A stretch of 64,000 bases of DNA from Marinifilum sp. D714. GTDB lineage: Bacteria > Bacteroidota > Bacteroidia > Bacteroidales > Marinifilaceae. The stretch is taken from positions 62,001 through 126,000 of the forward strand of contig NZ_JALPNU010000010.1 in NCBI RefSeq assembly GCF_030851345.1. The letters are read 5' to 3'. How positions within the stretch are numbered: the first letter of the stretch is position 1; each line of letters starts with the position of its first letter. This document shows positions 1 through 8,495 of this stretch, one piece after another. A program made the position numbers and the translations under genes. The notes under the pieces are model-generated. The model saw only the letters and a list, made by a program, of their open reading frames with translations. It did not search any database and had not been told where the DNA came from.

Positions 1-1477
1 ATTTGTTCAATTGCTCACGATCTGGAATTGGCGTTCTTCCCTCACCACGAGTTAGTATGATGGTTTGCACCTCTTCTGGAATGGTAAACTGGGATTCCAA
101 AGCTGCTGCTGCTGCCTGGAATGAAGAAATTCCCGGAGTAATGTGATAGCTCCATTTCAACTGATCCATAATGGCCATTTGTTCTTGAATAGCGCCATAA
201 ATACAAGGATCACCAGTATGCAAACGCACCACAAACAATCCACGATCGTAATATGGTTTCATGCTTTCAATCTGAGTGATCAAATCCATGCCAGCCGAGC
301 TATTTACCACACATCCAGGCTTTGCATAATTGGTCAATTCTTTTGGAACCAAGCTACCTGCATACAGAATCATATCTGCCGTTTGAAGCATTCTTTTTCC
401 ACGAACAGAAACCAGTTCCGGATCGCCGGGACCTGCCCCAACAAACTCTACAAAACCTTTACGCTCGCTATTCTTATCCATTGCCAAAGCAAAAGTGAAA
501 TGTTTATCACCAGCCTTTGCTTTTTGTTTTTCTACCAACAAAGCATTTCCCGAAAGGTGCATAGCAGCAGCTTCGGAAACGCTGTAACTTCCCGTTACCT
601 CGCTTACTTTTTGCGATGGATTTGGAATATCATATTGTGATAATACTTCTTCGCCAAATGTATTCATTGGAATGTTCCATTTTTCGGATAATTCAATCAA
701 TGCCTTTTCATCGGCTTTTAAATCAACCGTTCCGATAGCAGCAATAGACAGAGGAGAAATTTGCTGCGATTTCAATTTTGAAAGCAATTCCGTTTCGAAA
801 GCCTCAAAAGGAAGATCGCGCTGACAACCTACGCCCAATTGTACAACTTTAGGACGGTAGTAAATCACTTTAGCTCCAAAATCATAAACGAATGGGGTTA
901 CGGCCAAAATTAGCTGGTACTCTTCTAGCTTTATTTCCTCGGCACTAAAAAATACATCTACATGATCAGGTTTTTCTGTTTCCAAAACCAGACTTCCTTT
1001 ATCACGAACCTCAAGCAGCAAAGCTGTTTTTTGTCTGTTCACAAAAGCTGCCATCAATTGGGTAAGATTGCCTTTACAATCAAGGGTCCAATTGTGTTTT
1101 TCCGGCAATAAATCCAATGCCCACAATCCTGATGTATCACTAATAGTAGTAACAACAGGTGTTGCTCCCAACAGACGAGAAATATCTTCCGACAATTGAT
1201 TTGCCCCTCCCAAATGTCCCGAAACAACAGGCTGAACAAATTGTCCGTTGGCATCGATATTGATTACCGCAGGATCTGTTTTTTTATCATTTAAAAATGC
1301 TGCAATCTCGCGCACGCAAATGCCCAAAGCTCCAATAAAAATTAACGCTTCGTATTTATCCCAAAGCTCTTCGTAGTTCTTTGGCGAGCGTATAATTTCA
1401 GCCTCCAAGCCATTACTGGTAATCTGTTTGGCAAGCGCCTCTCCCTTATCGGAATGTGTGATTATTATTTTTGACAT
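1..1477 (-). CDS. cbiG-cbiF: CbiG-CbiF (CobM) fusion, cobalamin biosynthesis, 3' end cut by window
   Basis: This bifunctional corrin-ring enzyme reads from an ATG at 1477 and stays open to the left edge, so 492 residues are visible. Residues 1-330 match CbiG, which opens the ring-A delta-lactone of cobalt-precorrin-5A and releases the C2 unit. They hold the N-terminal TH(S)DKGEALA start, the middle GALGICVREIA and SGHLGGANQLSEDI segments, and the C-terminal CobE-like GVGCQRD and SEAAAM motifs. From about residue 343 the SAM-methyltransferase signature FVGAGPGDPELVSVRGKRML begins and AGSLVP follows, as in CbiF/CobM, which methylates C11 of precorrin-4. About 100 residues of CbiF are missing beyond the edge. 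It is the last visible gene of the B12 cluster, 250 bases after cobL. CbiG marks the anaerobic, early-cobalt route. The fusion itself is read directly from the sequence. Confidence 0.93.
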   Translation of the reverse strand, partial: MSKIIITHSDKGEALAKQITSNGLEAEIIRSPKNYEELWDKYEALIFIGALGICVREIAAFLNDKKTDPAVINIDANGQFVQPVVSGHLGGANQLSEDISRLLGATPVVTTISDTSGLWALDLLPEKHNWTLDCKGNLTQLMAAFVNRQKTALLLEVRDKGSLVLETEKPDHVDVFFSAEEIKLEEYQLILAVTPFVYDFGAKVIYYRPKVVQLGVGCQRDLPFEAFETELLSKLKSQQISPLSIAAIGTVDLKADEKALIELSEKWNIPMNTFGEEVLSQYDIPNPSQKVSEVTGSYSVSEAAAMHLSGNALLVEKQKAKAGDKHFTFALAMDKNSERKGFVEFVGAGPGDPELVSVRGKRMLQTADMILYAGSLVPKELTNYAKPGCVVNSSAGMDLITQIESMKPYYDRGLFVVRLHTGDPCIYGAIQEQMAIMDQLKWSYHITPGISSFQAAAAALESQFTIPEEVQTIILTRGEGRTPIPDREQLNK

Positions 1478-1579
1478 GATGTATTTTGTTCTGTTTTGGT
1501 CTTTACTTACTACTTATTGTTTCTCGTTGGAAACTGCAAAAAATCATCTCCCGTTTCAAATTAAGTTTTTCCCTTTTAG

Positions 1580-1684
1580 GGAATCCGCGATAACTATCGG
1601 GACTCGACAGGAAAAAGGGTGAAATAAGAAAAATATAATCAAAAAGCACCCTTCTGGCTGTCGCCATCTCCCCTAAAAGGGGAG
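1580..1684. repeat. REP-like palindromic intergenic element(s)
   Basis: The 250-base spacer between cobL and cbiG-cbiF carries two palindromes. One is CGATAACTATCG (1588-1599) followed by GGGA; the same core with full CCC/GGG arms recurs at 23373-23388. The other is CTCCCCTAAAAGGGGAG (1668-1684), a near-perfect inverted repeat. Short palindromes like these are often dispersed between genes in Bacteroidota genomes. That they are a mobile or transcript-stabilising family is inference. No open gene is convincing here. Confidence 0.55.
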
Positions 1685-1727
1685 AATTCTAATTTTTTTA
1701 TTGAGAGCCTCACTTGAAGTGAGACCC

Positions 1728-2930
1728 TCAAAATATATCTAATTTTCCTTCTTTTTTCTCGGCTATTAATATCGTTATCGGATTAAATTCATCAACACTC
1801 ACCAGCATTTCATGCGTTCTGTGATAGGAATTTGTTTTGCACCACTGCTTAAATCCAAGTTTGCTTTTTTCGCTCACCGAATTGAATGCAATGATTCCAC
1901 CTTCCAGCAAATGCAAATGAATATCATCCAGAACTGCATCCATTTTTCCACCATAACCGCCAACAAAAACGGCATCTGGTTTTTCTATTTCTGCCTTATC
2001 GGTTTGCAAATAATCTCCAATAAAAATATCAATTCCCGGCGTTTGGAAAGTTTCTGTATTGCGCTGAATAATCCCTCTTGACTCTTCACGAATCTCGAAA
2101 GATTTTACCTTTAAATGCGGATGGTTCAATCGAGCTTCGATGGAAACACTTCCCGTGCATGCTCCAACATCCCAAAACACCTTTTTATTTTGCAATTCCA
2201 TTAAAGCAAGTGTTGCCAAACGAATGGGCATTTTAGTGATCATTTTTGGTCGACCTTCCAAAGGTTCAAAATCACTTTCTTTAATCCCCTTTCTAGGAAT
2301 CGACTCATCGTTTTTTTCCAGGTAAAAGCAATTCGGATGATTAAAATCCAAACTCAATGCTTCTTCCAAGCTCAACTCCTTCACCAATTCTCTTTCGCCT
2401 CCCAAGCGCTCGCCATAGTACATTTTGTAGTTCGAATATCCGTATTGTAACATTCGCTCGGCAATGCTTTTGGGCGTATTTTTTCTATCGGTAAGAATTC
2501 CCATTCTCTCCTGACCTCTAATCAATGCCTGATCGAATCGCTCGAAAGATCTGCCGGTAAGCGTAATGGTTTGAAACTCGCCATAAGGCAATTTAAAACG
2601 ATGCGCCAGCAATTGCAGGGAATTAAAATCAGGAAGGATATCAAGCTCTGCATTGGGAATCTCACGTTTTAATGTAATGCCAATTCCATAAAACAATGGA
2701 TCGCCTGAAGCAAACACAATCCAATCGCTGTTGGAATGGTTTATGGCATCATACAGTGTTGATAACGGTACTACAATATCATGCCAATGGTGTTGTTCTG
2801 GAAGATAATCACCCACCAATTCGCGATGACGACTTCCCCCGGCAAAATATTTTCCCGATTGAATCAGAGACAACTCTTTTTTTGTAAAATCAGGAATTAA
2901 ATCTGATATTCCTATGATGCTTATTTTCAT
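1728..2930 (-). CDS. cobL: Precorrin-6Y C5,15-methyltransferase (decarboxylating), CbiE-CbiT fusion
   Basis: This 400-residue protein joins the CbiE C5-methyltransferase (about residues 1-205) to the CbiT C15-methyltransferase/decarboxylase (about 215-400), as in CobL. The CbiE half starts MKISIIGISD and contains VFASGDPLFYGIG, the tetrapyrrole-methylase Gly-Asp-Pro motif. The CbiT half holds KMPIRLATLALM and the SAM-binding segment WDVGACTGSVSIEA, followed by SFEIREESR. The product is precorrin-8 (or its cobalt form), the substrate of the CbiC domain encoded just upstream in the cluster. The length is normal for CobL. The ATG at 2930 is the only good start. The gene is separated from cobJ-cbiC by 346 bases holding a 42-bp tandem repeat, so an internal promoter or processing site is possible; no clear TAnnTTTG box was seen. 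Confidence 0.95.
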   Translation of the reverse strand: MKISIIGISDLIPDFTKKELSLIQSGKYFAGGSRHRELVGDYLPEQHHWHDIVVPLSTLYDAINHSNSDWIVFASGDPLFYGIGITLKREIPNAELDILPDFNSLQLLAHRFKLPYGEFQTITLTGRSFERFDQALIRGQERMGILTDRKNTPKSIAERMLQYGYSNYKMYYGERLGGERELVKELSLEEALSLDFNHPNCFYLEKNDESIPRKGIKESDFEPLEGRPKMITKMPIRLATLALMELQNKKVFWDVGACTGSVSIEARLNHPHLKVKSFEIREESRGIIQRNTETFQTPGIDIFIGDYLQTDKAEIEKPDAVFVGGYGGKMDAVLDDIHLHLLEGGIIAFNSVSEKSKLGFKQWCKTNSYHRTHEMLVSVDEFNPITILIAEKKEGKLDIF

Positions 2931-3015
2931 GTTTCTTTCATGCAGATTAACTATTGCAAAAATTCTTGTAAGCCAATTCCTATTTAGGTAAAGCTTTTTT
3001 ATTTTTTCTGCGATA

Positions 3016-3221
3016 CCTGTTTAGTTAAAAACTAAAAATGTATTCTTCAAGCAATTATCATTTAATAAAAGACTAAAAAATTCATTTTTCGTCCTTTTAT
3101 CATTTAATGAAAAGCTAAAAAATGCTTTTTCAATCAATTATCATTTAATGAAAGCCCAAAAAATTGGTTTTTCACTCCGTTATCATTTGATAAAAGCAAA
3201 AAATAAACTTTTTGAATTATC
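3016..3221. repeat. 42-bp degenerate tandem repeat, about 4-5 units
   Basis: The sequence TTATCATTTAAT (last copy TTATCATTTGAT) begins at 3055, 3097, 3138 and 3180, giving periods of 42, 41 and 42. Each is followed by a run such as GAAAAGCTAAAAAAT and then a T-rich stretch. A weaker unit precedes them (3016-3054). The array fills most of the 346-base gap between cobJ-cbiC and cobL. It is very AT-rich and has no coding potential. Forty-two bases is close to four helical turns, so repeated protein binding or DNA bending is possible but unproven. Confidence 0.85.
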
Positions 3222-3276
3222 AAATATTACAAGCATCAACAACATTTTTTTCTTGCAGCTTGTAACTAACAGATTA

Positions 3277-4680
3277 TTACAAACCTTCTCCCGGATGCAT
3301 TTGTTCCGCTTCGCTCCAGCTTAAAATGGCATTGATAATGGTTGCTGCCACGTTACTTCCTCCTTTTCTGCCATTTACAAAAACTACAGGAACATCAGGG
3401 CAACCATATTTTAACTGCCACTTGCTTTCTTTTACATTCACAAAACCAACCGGAGCTGCAATTACTCCAGCAGGATTCGCTTTCCCATTTCGAATTAATT
3501 TGATTAACTCGATTAGTGCAGTTGGTGCATTTCCAAATGCAAAAATAGCATCGGGATGCTCTTCTACTGCCAACTGTATTCCGGCCTGAGTTCTTGTAAT
3601 GTTTTTCTTCGAAGCCATTTCAGCCACGCGCTCATCATCTAAATAGCATTTAATTTCAAGACCTAATTTGGTTGCCGTTGCTCTGCGAATTCCTCTTGTA
3701 ACCATCGAAACATCGGTAACAATAACCGGAGGTTTTCCCGAATAAAATTTCTCATGCAATTGCTCCACCACATTATTGCTCAGCTCAACCGATTCGTTCA
3801 ATTTAAAATCGGCAGTAGTATGAATACAGTGTAGAGCAACCCAAACATGAGCCAATGATTTGTCCGTGATATCGATATGATCCAAAATGGTTTGGAAACT
3901 TGCATTCATGATGCGGCGTCCAAGCTTGTCCTGGCTATTGTTCTTGTTGGCATAGTAACCTCTAGGTGTTACCATCTTACCTTGAGCCTTAAAAGTTTGA
4001 CTGTTACCAATCACCACAACGGTAAACATATCGGCTTTGGTCACATCCAATTCGGCAAGGGTAATTACCTCAATGCTTTCATCTTCTCTTCCCACATTTC
4101 GGGCAATTCCAACAGGCGTTTCAGGCGAACGTACTTCCAGGAACAATTCTCTCAGCCTCATCAATTGCCAGAATCTGCCTTTGCTTAACGGATTGTAAAC
4201 CGCTGTTACAAAATCGGCATTGGCTGCTGCTACAATTCTTTTCTCAATTTTTTCCCATGGGGTTAACAAATCCGACATGGAAATGGAACAAAAGTCGTGT
4301 CCCAGAGGTGCTCCCAATTTTGATGCAGCTGCAAACATGGCAGAGATTCCCGGAACCACTTCCAAATCTACATCCGAAGCTTTTTCCGCTTTCATTTCCC
4401 AAAGCAAAGGCGCCATTCCGTAAACACCGGAATCACCACTACTAATTACAGCTACGGTTTTTCCTGATTCGGCAATTTCGAATGCTTTCTCTGCTCGTTG
4501 GCGCTCTTTTTTCATACCCGTATCAATCAGCTCTTTTCCTCCAGATAACTGCTTGATGTGTTCAAAATAAAAGCTGTAACCAACAATTACTTCTGCTTCC
4601 TGAATGGCTTGCAAAGCCTGTGGAGTAAGGAATTTCTCATTTCCTGGTCCAATTCCTATGCTATATATTTTCTTAGGCAT
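3277..4680 (-). CDS. cobJ-cbiC: Fusion of precorrin-3B C17-methyltransferase (CobJ/CbiH) and precorrin-8X methylmutase (CbiC)
   Basis: This 467-residue protein has two enzymes in one chain. Residues 1-245 are a tetrapyrrole methylase of the CobJ/CbiH type: GIGPGNEKFLTPQA, SSGDSGVYGMA, VVPGISAMFAAAS, LGHDFCSISMSDLLTPW and TAVYNPLSKGR. This domain contracts the ring while methylating C17. Residues from about 255 to 467 are CbiC: RRIMNASFQTI, the catalytic-His segment CIHTTADF, TDVSMVTRGI and GNAPTALIEL, ending in GRKGGSNVAATI. CbiC moves the methyl from C11 to C12 to give (cobalt-)cobyrinate. The two domains act at non-adjacent steps, so the fusion more likely secures co-expression than direct channelling. 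The gene overlaps cobI by 8 bases upstream. Both families usually occur as separate proteins. Confidence 0.95.
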   Translation of the reverse strand: MPKKIYSIGIGPGNEKFLTPQALQAIQEAEVIVGYSFYFEHIKQLSGGKELIDTGMKKERQRAEKAFEIAESGKTVAVISSGDSGVYGMAPLLWEMKAEKASDVDLEVVPGISAMFAAASKLGAPLGHDFCSISMSDLLTPWEKIEKRIVAAANADFVTAVYNPLSKGRFWQLMRLRELFLEVRSPETPVGIARNVGREDESIEVITLAELDVTKADMFTVVVIGNSQTFKAQGKMVTPRGYYANKNNSQDKLGRRIMNASFQTILDHIDITDKSLAHVWVALHCIHTTADFKLNESVELSNNVVEQLHEKFYSGKPPVIVTDVSMVTRGIRRATATKLGLEIKCYLDDERVAEMASKKNITRTQAGIQLAVEEHPDAIFAFGNAPTALIELIKLIRNGKANPAGVIAAPVGFVNVKESKWQLKYGCPDVPVVFVNGRKGGSNVAATIINAILSWSEAEQMHPGEGL

Positions 4681-5362
4681 AAATTATAATTAATGAAAAG
4701 TAAGGTATTGTTCGCAACTTTAAATCCTGAACATTGCTTGTGGAATACTGTTGCGGTGTTCCCACACGTTCGATATAAAAAAATGATCTATTTTGTTTTT
4801 CAAGAAAATCATTCCACTTATCGAGTACACTCATTTTCATTACCACCAGTGTTTGATTTTCTTTTAAAGCTTCTTCAATTTCCTCAAAACCATTTGGTCG
4901 GGCAATTACCTTTAAGGCCTGATCGCCTTCGGTTACCGGCTTTTCGCCTTCGGCACCAGTTGCAATAAAAGCAGGTATTCCCGGAATTACCTTACAGTCA
5001 ACATTTGCTTCTTGTGCTATCTTTAAAATGTATCCAAAAGTGCTATAGAAAAGAGCATCTCCTTCGGAAACCACAGCTACATTTTTTCCTTTTTTCAATT
5101 CCTCATGAATCTCATCAAAGGCTTTTTGGTAATGCATCTCCCTGTTTTTCCCTGTCATAGGAATCACAAGCGGCAAACACTCGGTTTCCACATTCAACTG
5201 CTTTAATATATCGTATGAAAAAGAAATTACTTTTGATTCCTTTATGCTTGATGCCGGATAAAAAACAAGATCCGCATTCTGCAGCGCCTTTAAGCCTTTA
5301 AGTGTGATCAATTCCGGATCACCAGGTCCTAATGCAACTCCAATTAATTTTCCCAAACTCAT
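4673..5362 (-). CDS. cobI: Precorrin-2/cobalt-precorrin-2 C20-methyltransferase
   Basis: The 229-residue product is a SAM-dependent tetrapyrrole methylase of the CobI/CbiL type. It shows GVALGPGDPELITLKGLKAL at the N-terminus, then VVSEGDALFYSTFGYI and VIPGIPAFIATGA. The reaction adds the C20 methyl to (cobalt-)precorrin-2, the first dedicated ring methylation. I place the start at the ATG at 5362 (MSLGKLIGVALG). An in-frame start 25 codons upstream would add residues foreign to the family and lie inside cbiA. The chosen ATG shares four bases (ATGA) with the cbiA stop, which suggests translational coupling. The 3' end overlaps cobJ-cbiC by 8 bases. The length fits the family. Confidence 0.94.
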   Translation of the reverse strand: MSLGKLIGVALGPGDPELITLKGLKALQNADLVFYPASSIKESKVISFSYDILKQLNVETECLPLVIPMTGKNREMHYQKAFDEIHEELKKGKNVAVVSEGDALFYSTFGYILKIAQEANVDCKVIPGIPAFIATGAEGEKPVTEGDQALKVIARPNGFEEIEEALKENQTLVVMKMSVLDKWNDFLEKQNRSFFYIERVGTPQQYSTSNVQDLKLRTIPYFSLIIIYA

Positions 5363-6678
5363 AATCCCAATTCTTTTATCATTTGCAACATTTTCTCTCT
5401 TTTTCCCAAATACAGGTGCATGTAGGAAGCCCAACAATTCTTTCTTCTAAATACAGGCATTTCAACATCGCGCCCTCTTGCCGTTGTGGCCTGATAATCT
5501 GTACTGGCTTTTTCTTCTCCAATCAGATTTGAATAATGAAACTCGTGGCCTTTTATACTGATATCCTTTCCTTTCAAATCGCGGTATCCCAGGTGAAGCT
5601 TCATATTTTCAAAGGAAGTATCAAAGTCAAAAACACCAGTCATTTGGTATGTTTCTCCTTTTTTGGTAATGATATTTTTACCCAGATACATCATTCCCCC
5701 ACATTCAGCTATCAAAGCTTTGCCACTTTCAATATACTCGGCAATGGCCTGTTTCATTTTATTATTGTTCGCCAATTGCTCTGCAAACAACTCCGGATAT
5801 CCGCCCGGTAACCAAAGCAAATCTGCCTCGGGCAATTTTTCATCACTCAATGGGCTAAACTCTACTAAGTCTCCCAATTCGGCCAACACATCACGGTTTG
5901 CCTGATAGGAAAAGTTGAAAGCCTCATCGTGAGCCAAAGCAATTTTGAATTGCTTCTTTATCTCTATTTTTTGGTTTGTTAATGGCTGAATCTCCTTCTG
6001 CGTAATTTCCAGGAGCAAATCAATATCAACATGATTCTCCAACAATTCAGCCGCAACGTTTACGATTTCTCGATTTTGATTCTCACCCGGAAGGTGTAAT
6101 CCCAAGTGTCTCGATTCTATTGCCAGTCTTTGATCACGCGGCATATAGCCCAGTACATGAACACCTGCATCTATGGCAGCTTCTTTTAAAAACTGAAAGT
6201 GTGATTCACTTGCAACCTTATTAAAAATGACTCCTGCCAGAATTATGCTATTATCGAAATTCTTAAATCCATACAACAAAGGAGCTACAGAATAAGCCGT
6301 ACTCGATGCATCCACTACCAAAATCACTGGCAAATCAAGCAAGCGGGCAACTGCTGCCGAACTTCCTACATCTTTTTGAGCTCCGTCGAACAAGCCCATT
6401 ACTCCTTCGGCGATGGAAACGTTTGCCTTGGCAGCATGCTGTGTAAATGTTTGTTGAACATGATCCTCATCTGTCATCCACATGTCCAGATTGTATGATG
6501 GCTGACCTGCAATTTTAGTATGGTGCATAGGATCGATATAATCTGGTCCGCATTTAAAGGGCTGAACCTTCAATCCTCTATTCACCAAAGCTTGCATTAA
6601 ACCAAGAGTAATCATTGTTTTACCAGAATTACTCTTTGGTGCTGCAATTAAAAATGCATTTGTATCTATTTTATCCAT
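5359..6678 (-). CDS. cbiA: Cobyrinic acid a,c-diamide synthase
   Basis: The 439-residue protein is CbiA/CobB, which amidates the a and c carboxylates of cobyrinate using glutamine and ATP. The N-terminal dethiobiotin-synthetase-like domain carries the P-loop APKSNSGKTMITLGLM, then FKCGPDYIDPMHH and EGVMGLFDG. The C-terminal class I glutamine amidotransferase domain has LPGGYPELFAEQL and the nucleophile in ALIAECGGMMYLG, ending in GHEFHYS. All catalytic segments are intact and the length is typical. The gene overlaps the nitrilase-family gene upstream by 8 bases and cobI downstream by an ATGA, so it sits mid-operon. It is the only amidation enzyme of the pathway seen here; cobyric acid synthase and the nucleotide-loop genes must lie elsewhere. 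Confidence 0.95.
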   Translation of the reverse strand: MDKIDTNAFLIAAPKSNSGKTMITLGLMQALVNRGLKVQPFKCGPDYIDPMHHTKIAGQPSYNLDMWMTDEDHVQQTFTQHAAKANVSIAEGVMGLFDGAQKDVGSSAAVARLLDLPVILVVDASSTAYSVAPLLYGFKNFDNSIILAGVIFNKVASESHFQFLKEAAIDAGVHVLGYMPRDQRLAIESRHLGLHLPGENQNREIVNVAAELLENHVDIDLLLEITQKEIQPLTNQKIEIKKQFKIALAHDEAFNFSYQANRDVLAELGDLVEFSPLSDEKLPEADLLWLPGGYPELFAEQLANNNKMKQAIAEYIESGKALIAECGGMMYLGKNIITKKGETYQMTGVFDFDTSFENMKLHLGYRDLKGKDISIKGHEFHYSNLIGEEKASTDYQATTARGRDVEMPVFRRKNCWASYMHLYLGKREKMLQMIKELGL

Positions 6679-7477
6679 AGTATTCTTTTAACCAATCCGT
6701 TCGTTTATGAGCATTGAAAAATGCCATTTTCGATTCTCTTATCCTGTTGATTTCATGGAAATCAATATTCGCCACAGCAAATTCATTTTCTTCTACAAAG
6801 GATTCTGAAAGCACTTTTCCCTTGGGATCAATAATCAGACTTGCGCAAGGAAAAACCGTACCTCTCTTATTTGTGGTGACCTGATTGCAAATCATCGCAA
6901 AGCAAGAATTATCGTATGCTCTGGCTGGTATATATCTTTTAAATCTTTCGATTTTATCCTGACAAGATTCTTTTGGAGATGCAAAAGCCATTGCCAATAC
7001 ATTTGCTCCTTTTTGTGCTTGAATGGCACTGATTTCAGGGAAGTGTGTTTCGTAGCAAATCTGAATACCTACAAGCATTTCTTTCACGGGAAATACATTT
7101 ATCTCATCACCCTCTGAGTAAACCTCTTTTTCGGTAATGCTTACATGTGTTTTTCTATGTTTTCCTATGATCTTTCCCCCTTCAAACACGAAGTGAGTTA
7201 TGAAATACTTTTCTCCTTCTTGTTCAGGAAACCCTACTGCAAATGCCAAATTCGTATTCTTCGATATTTCCATTAAAGATGTAAATAAAGCCTCTTTCTC
7301 TGGCAATACCTTTTTTAGAATCTCAATATCTCTTATATAGCCAGACAAATTCAACTCCGGGAACAAAATAAAATCTAATCCTTGTGCGTCGAAGCTTTTT
7401 ATCCAATCCATTGTGGTGGATAGATTAAAGTCCACATCGCCAATTCTACTTTTTGAACTTACTGCTGCAACTATCAT
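6671..7477 (-). CDS. Nitrilase-family carbon-nitrogen hydrolase in the B12 operon
   Basis: The 268-residue protein belongs to the nitrilase/omega-amidase superfamily. The Glu-Lys-Cys catalytic triad is visible: Glu in LFPELNLSGY near residue 41, Lys in KHRKTHV, and Cys in GIQICYETHFPE. A second Glu lies in VYSEGDE. The protein has no signal peptide and is probably cytoplasmic. It overlaps the transporter ATPase gene by one base (TAATG) and cbiA by eight. It is therefore locked into the B12 transcript and sits between import and synthesis genes. No standard cobalamin step needs a nitrilase. A role in corrinoid side-chain amide hydrolysis, or in glutamine or ammonia metabolism feeding CbiA, is speculation from context. 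The family assignment is firm and the substrate is unknown. Confidence 0.85.
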   Translation of the reverse strand: MIVAAVSSKSRIGDVDFNLSTTMDWIKSFDAQGLDFILFPELNLSGYIRDIEILKKVLPEKEALFTSLMEISKNTNLAFAVGFPEQEGEKYFITHFVFEGGKIIGKHRKTHVSITEKEVYSEGDEINVFPVKEMLVGIQICYETHFPEISAIQAQKGANVLAMAFASPKESCQDKIERFKRYIPARAYDNSCFAMICNQVTTNKRGTVFPCASLIIDPKGKVLSESFVEENEFAVANIDFHEINRIRESKMAFFNAHKRTDWLKEYYG

Positions 7478-8493
7478 TACCGATGATTTAAAGTTAGAGT
7501 TAGTAAGTTTTCAATGGTTTTCTCTTGTCCCAAACATTTTCCATTCTCGAAGTATTTAAAACTCGTACTTCCATTTTTACACACTTCTAGCCATGTGGTA
7601 TCTTCTTCTGCTTTGCGTATGGTTTTTATTCCATTTCTGGCAAAAGCTCTTCGAAGCAATACATATTCAAAGCCGTGACCTTTTACTGGAATCTCATGAT
7701 TGTAGTCATAGCCTACTCTAAACAATCCTGTTTTGTTATCAAACTCAATTCCTTTATTCTGAAAAATGGTTTGAAATTCATTTCTCAATAACAAATCTTC
7801 AGGCGTTCCTGTTAACAAGCCTTTGTCTGCTGAAAGTAGCCATAACTTATCTGCCATTTGTAAGGCCAAATCCAAATCGTGGGTTGACATCAAAACTGAT
7901 TTTCCTGAATTACTTGCGATTTGTCTTAGCAATTGCATGATCTCAACACGAGCAGGCATATCCAAAAAGGCGGTTGGTTCATCAAGAATAATGATTTGGG
8001 TATCCTGCGCCAAAGCTTTTGCTATGAAAGCCTTCTGCTTTTCACCATCACTTAAATTCGACAATCGTTCCTTTTTCTTGTGCAGAATTCCACATTTTTC
8101 AATGGAAGTATGAACAATCTCTTTATCCTCATCATTTAAGATTCCGAATGTTCCGGTATACGGACTTCTTCCTAAGCCCACCAATTCCTCAACGGTAGCA
8201 TTGGGCACAATTACTCGATCGGTAAGTACTACGGCTGCCATTTTCGACAATTCCTTTTCGGAAAGCTGCAATAAATCTTTCCCAATAAGAGTTGCTTCAC
8301 CTCCCAATGCAGGTTGAAATCCGCAAATTGTACGAATTAAAGTACTTTTTCCTGTTCCATTCTCGCCCAGTAGACAAACCAATTCGCCAGCAAACATTTT
8401 AGCTTGCAATTGATCATGCACCACTTTTGCACGTTTACCTTTTCCGTAACCTATGCACAGCTTGTTGATATTTAGAATCTCTTTTTCTGCCAT
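7477..8493 (-). CDS. btuD: BtuD-like ABC transporter ATPase with C-terminal extension
   Basis: The 338-residue ATPase is of the FecE/BtuD type that drives cobalamin or ferric-siderophore import. It has Walker A (GENGTGKSTL), the Q-loop region VLTDRV, the signature LSDGEKQKAFIAKALAQD, Walker B (IIILDEPTAFLD) and the switch HDLDLAL. Residues 1-255 match the usual length of the family. About 80 further residues follow, with GHGFEYVLLRRAFARNGI and CKNGSTSFKYFENGK, and form an extra domain I cannot name. The gene lies 2 bases after the permease gene and overlaps the hydrolase gene by one base. The riboswitch-led context argues for corrinoid as substrate, although heme or siderophore cannot be excluded from sequence alone. 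Confidence 0.9.
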   Translation of the reverse strand: MAEKEILNINKLCIGYGKGKRAKVVHDQLQAKMFAGELVCLLGENGTGKSTLIRTICGFQPALGGEATLIGKDLLQLSEKELSKMAAVVLTDRVIVPNATVEELVGLGRSPYTGTFGILNDEDKEIVHTSIEKCGILHKKKERLSNLSDGEKQKAFIAKALAQDTQIIILDEPTAFLDMPARVEIMQLLRQIASNSGKSVLMSTHDLDLALQMADKLWLLSADKGLLTGTPEDLLLRNEFQTIFQNKGIEFDNKTGLFRVGYDYNHEIPVKGHGFEYVLLRRAFARNGIKTIRKAEEDTTWLEVCKNGSTSFKYFENGKCLGQEKTIENLLTLTLNHR

Positions 8494-8495
8494 AA

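Noticed and set aside
143-640. Open frame of 165 codons on the plus strand
   Set aside because: It lies antisense inside the cbiG-cbiF coding sequence, which has clear domain motifs.
4673-5437. 254-residue version of cobI starting at 5437
   Set aside because: The first 25 residues lie inside cbiA and do not fit the family; the ATG at 5362 overlaps the cbiA stop as ATGA.
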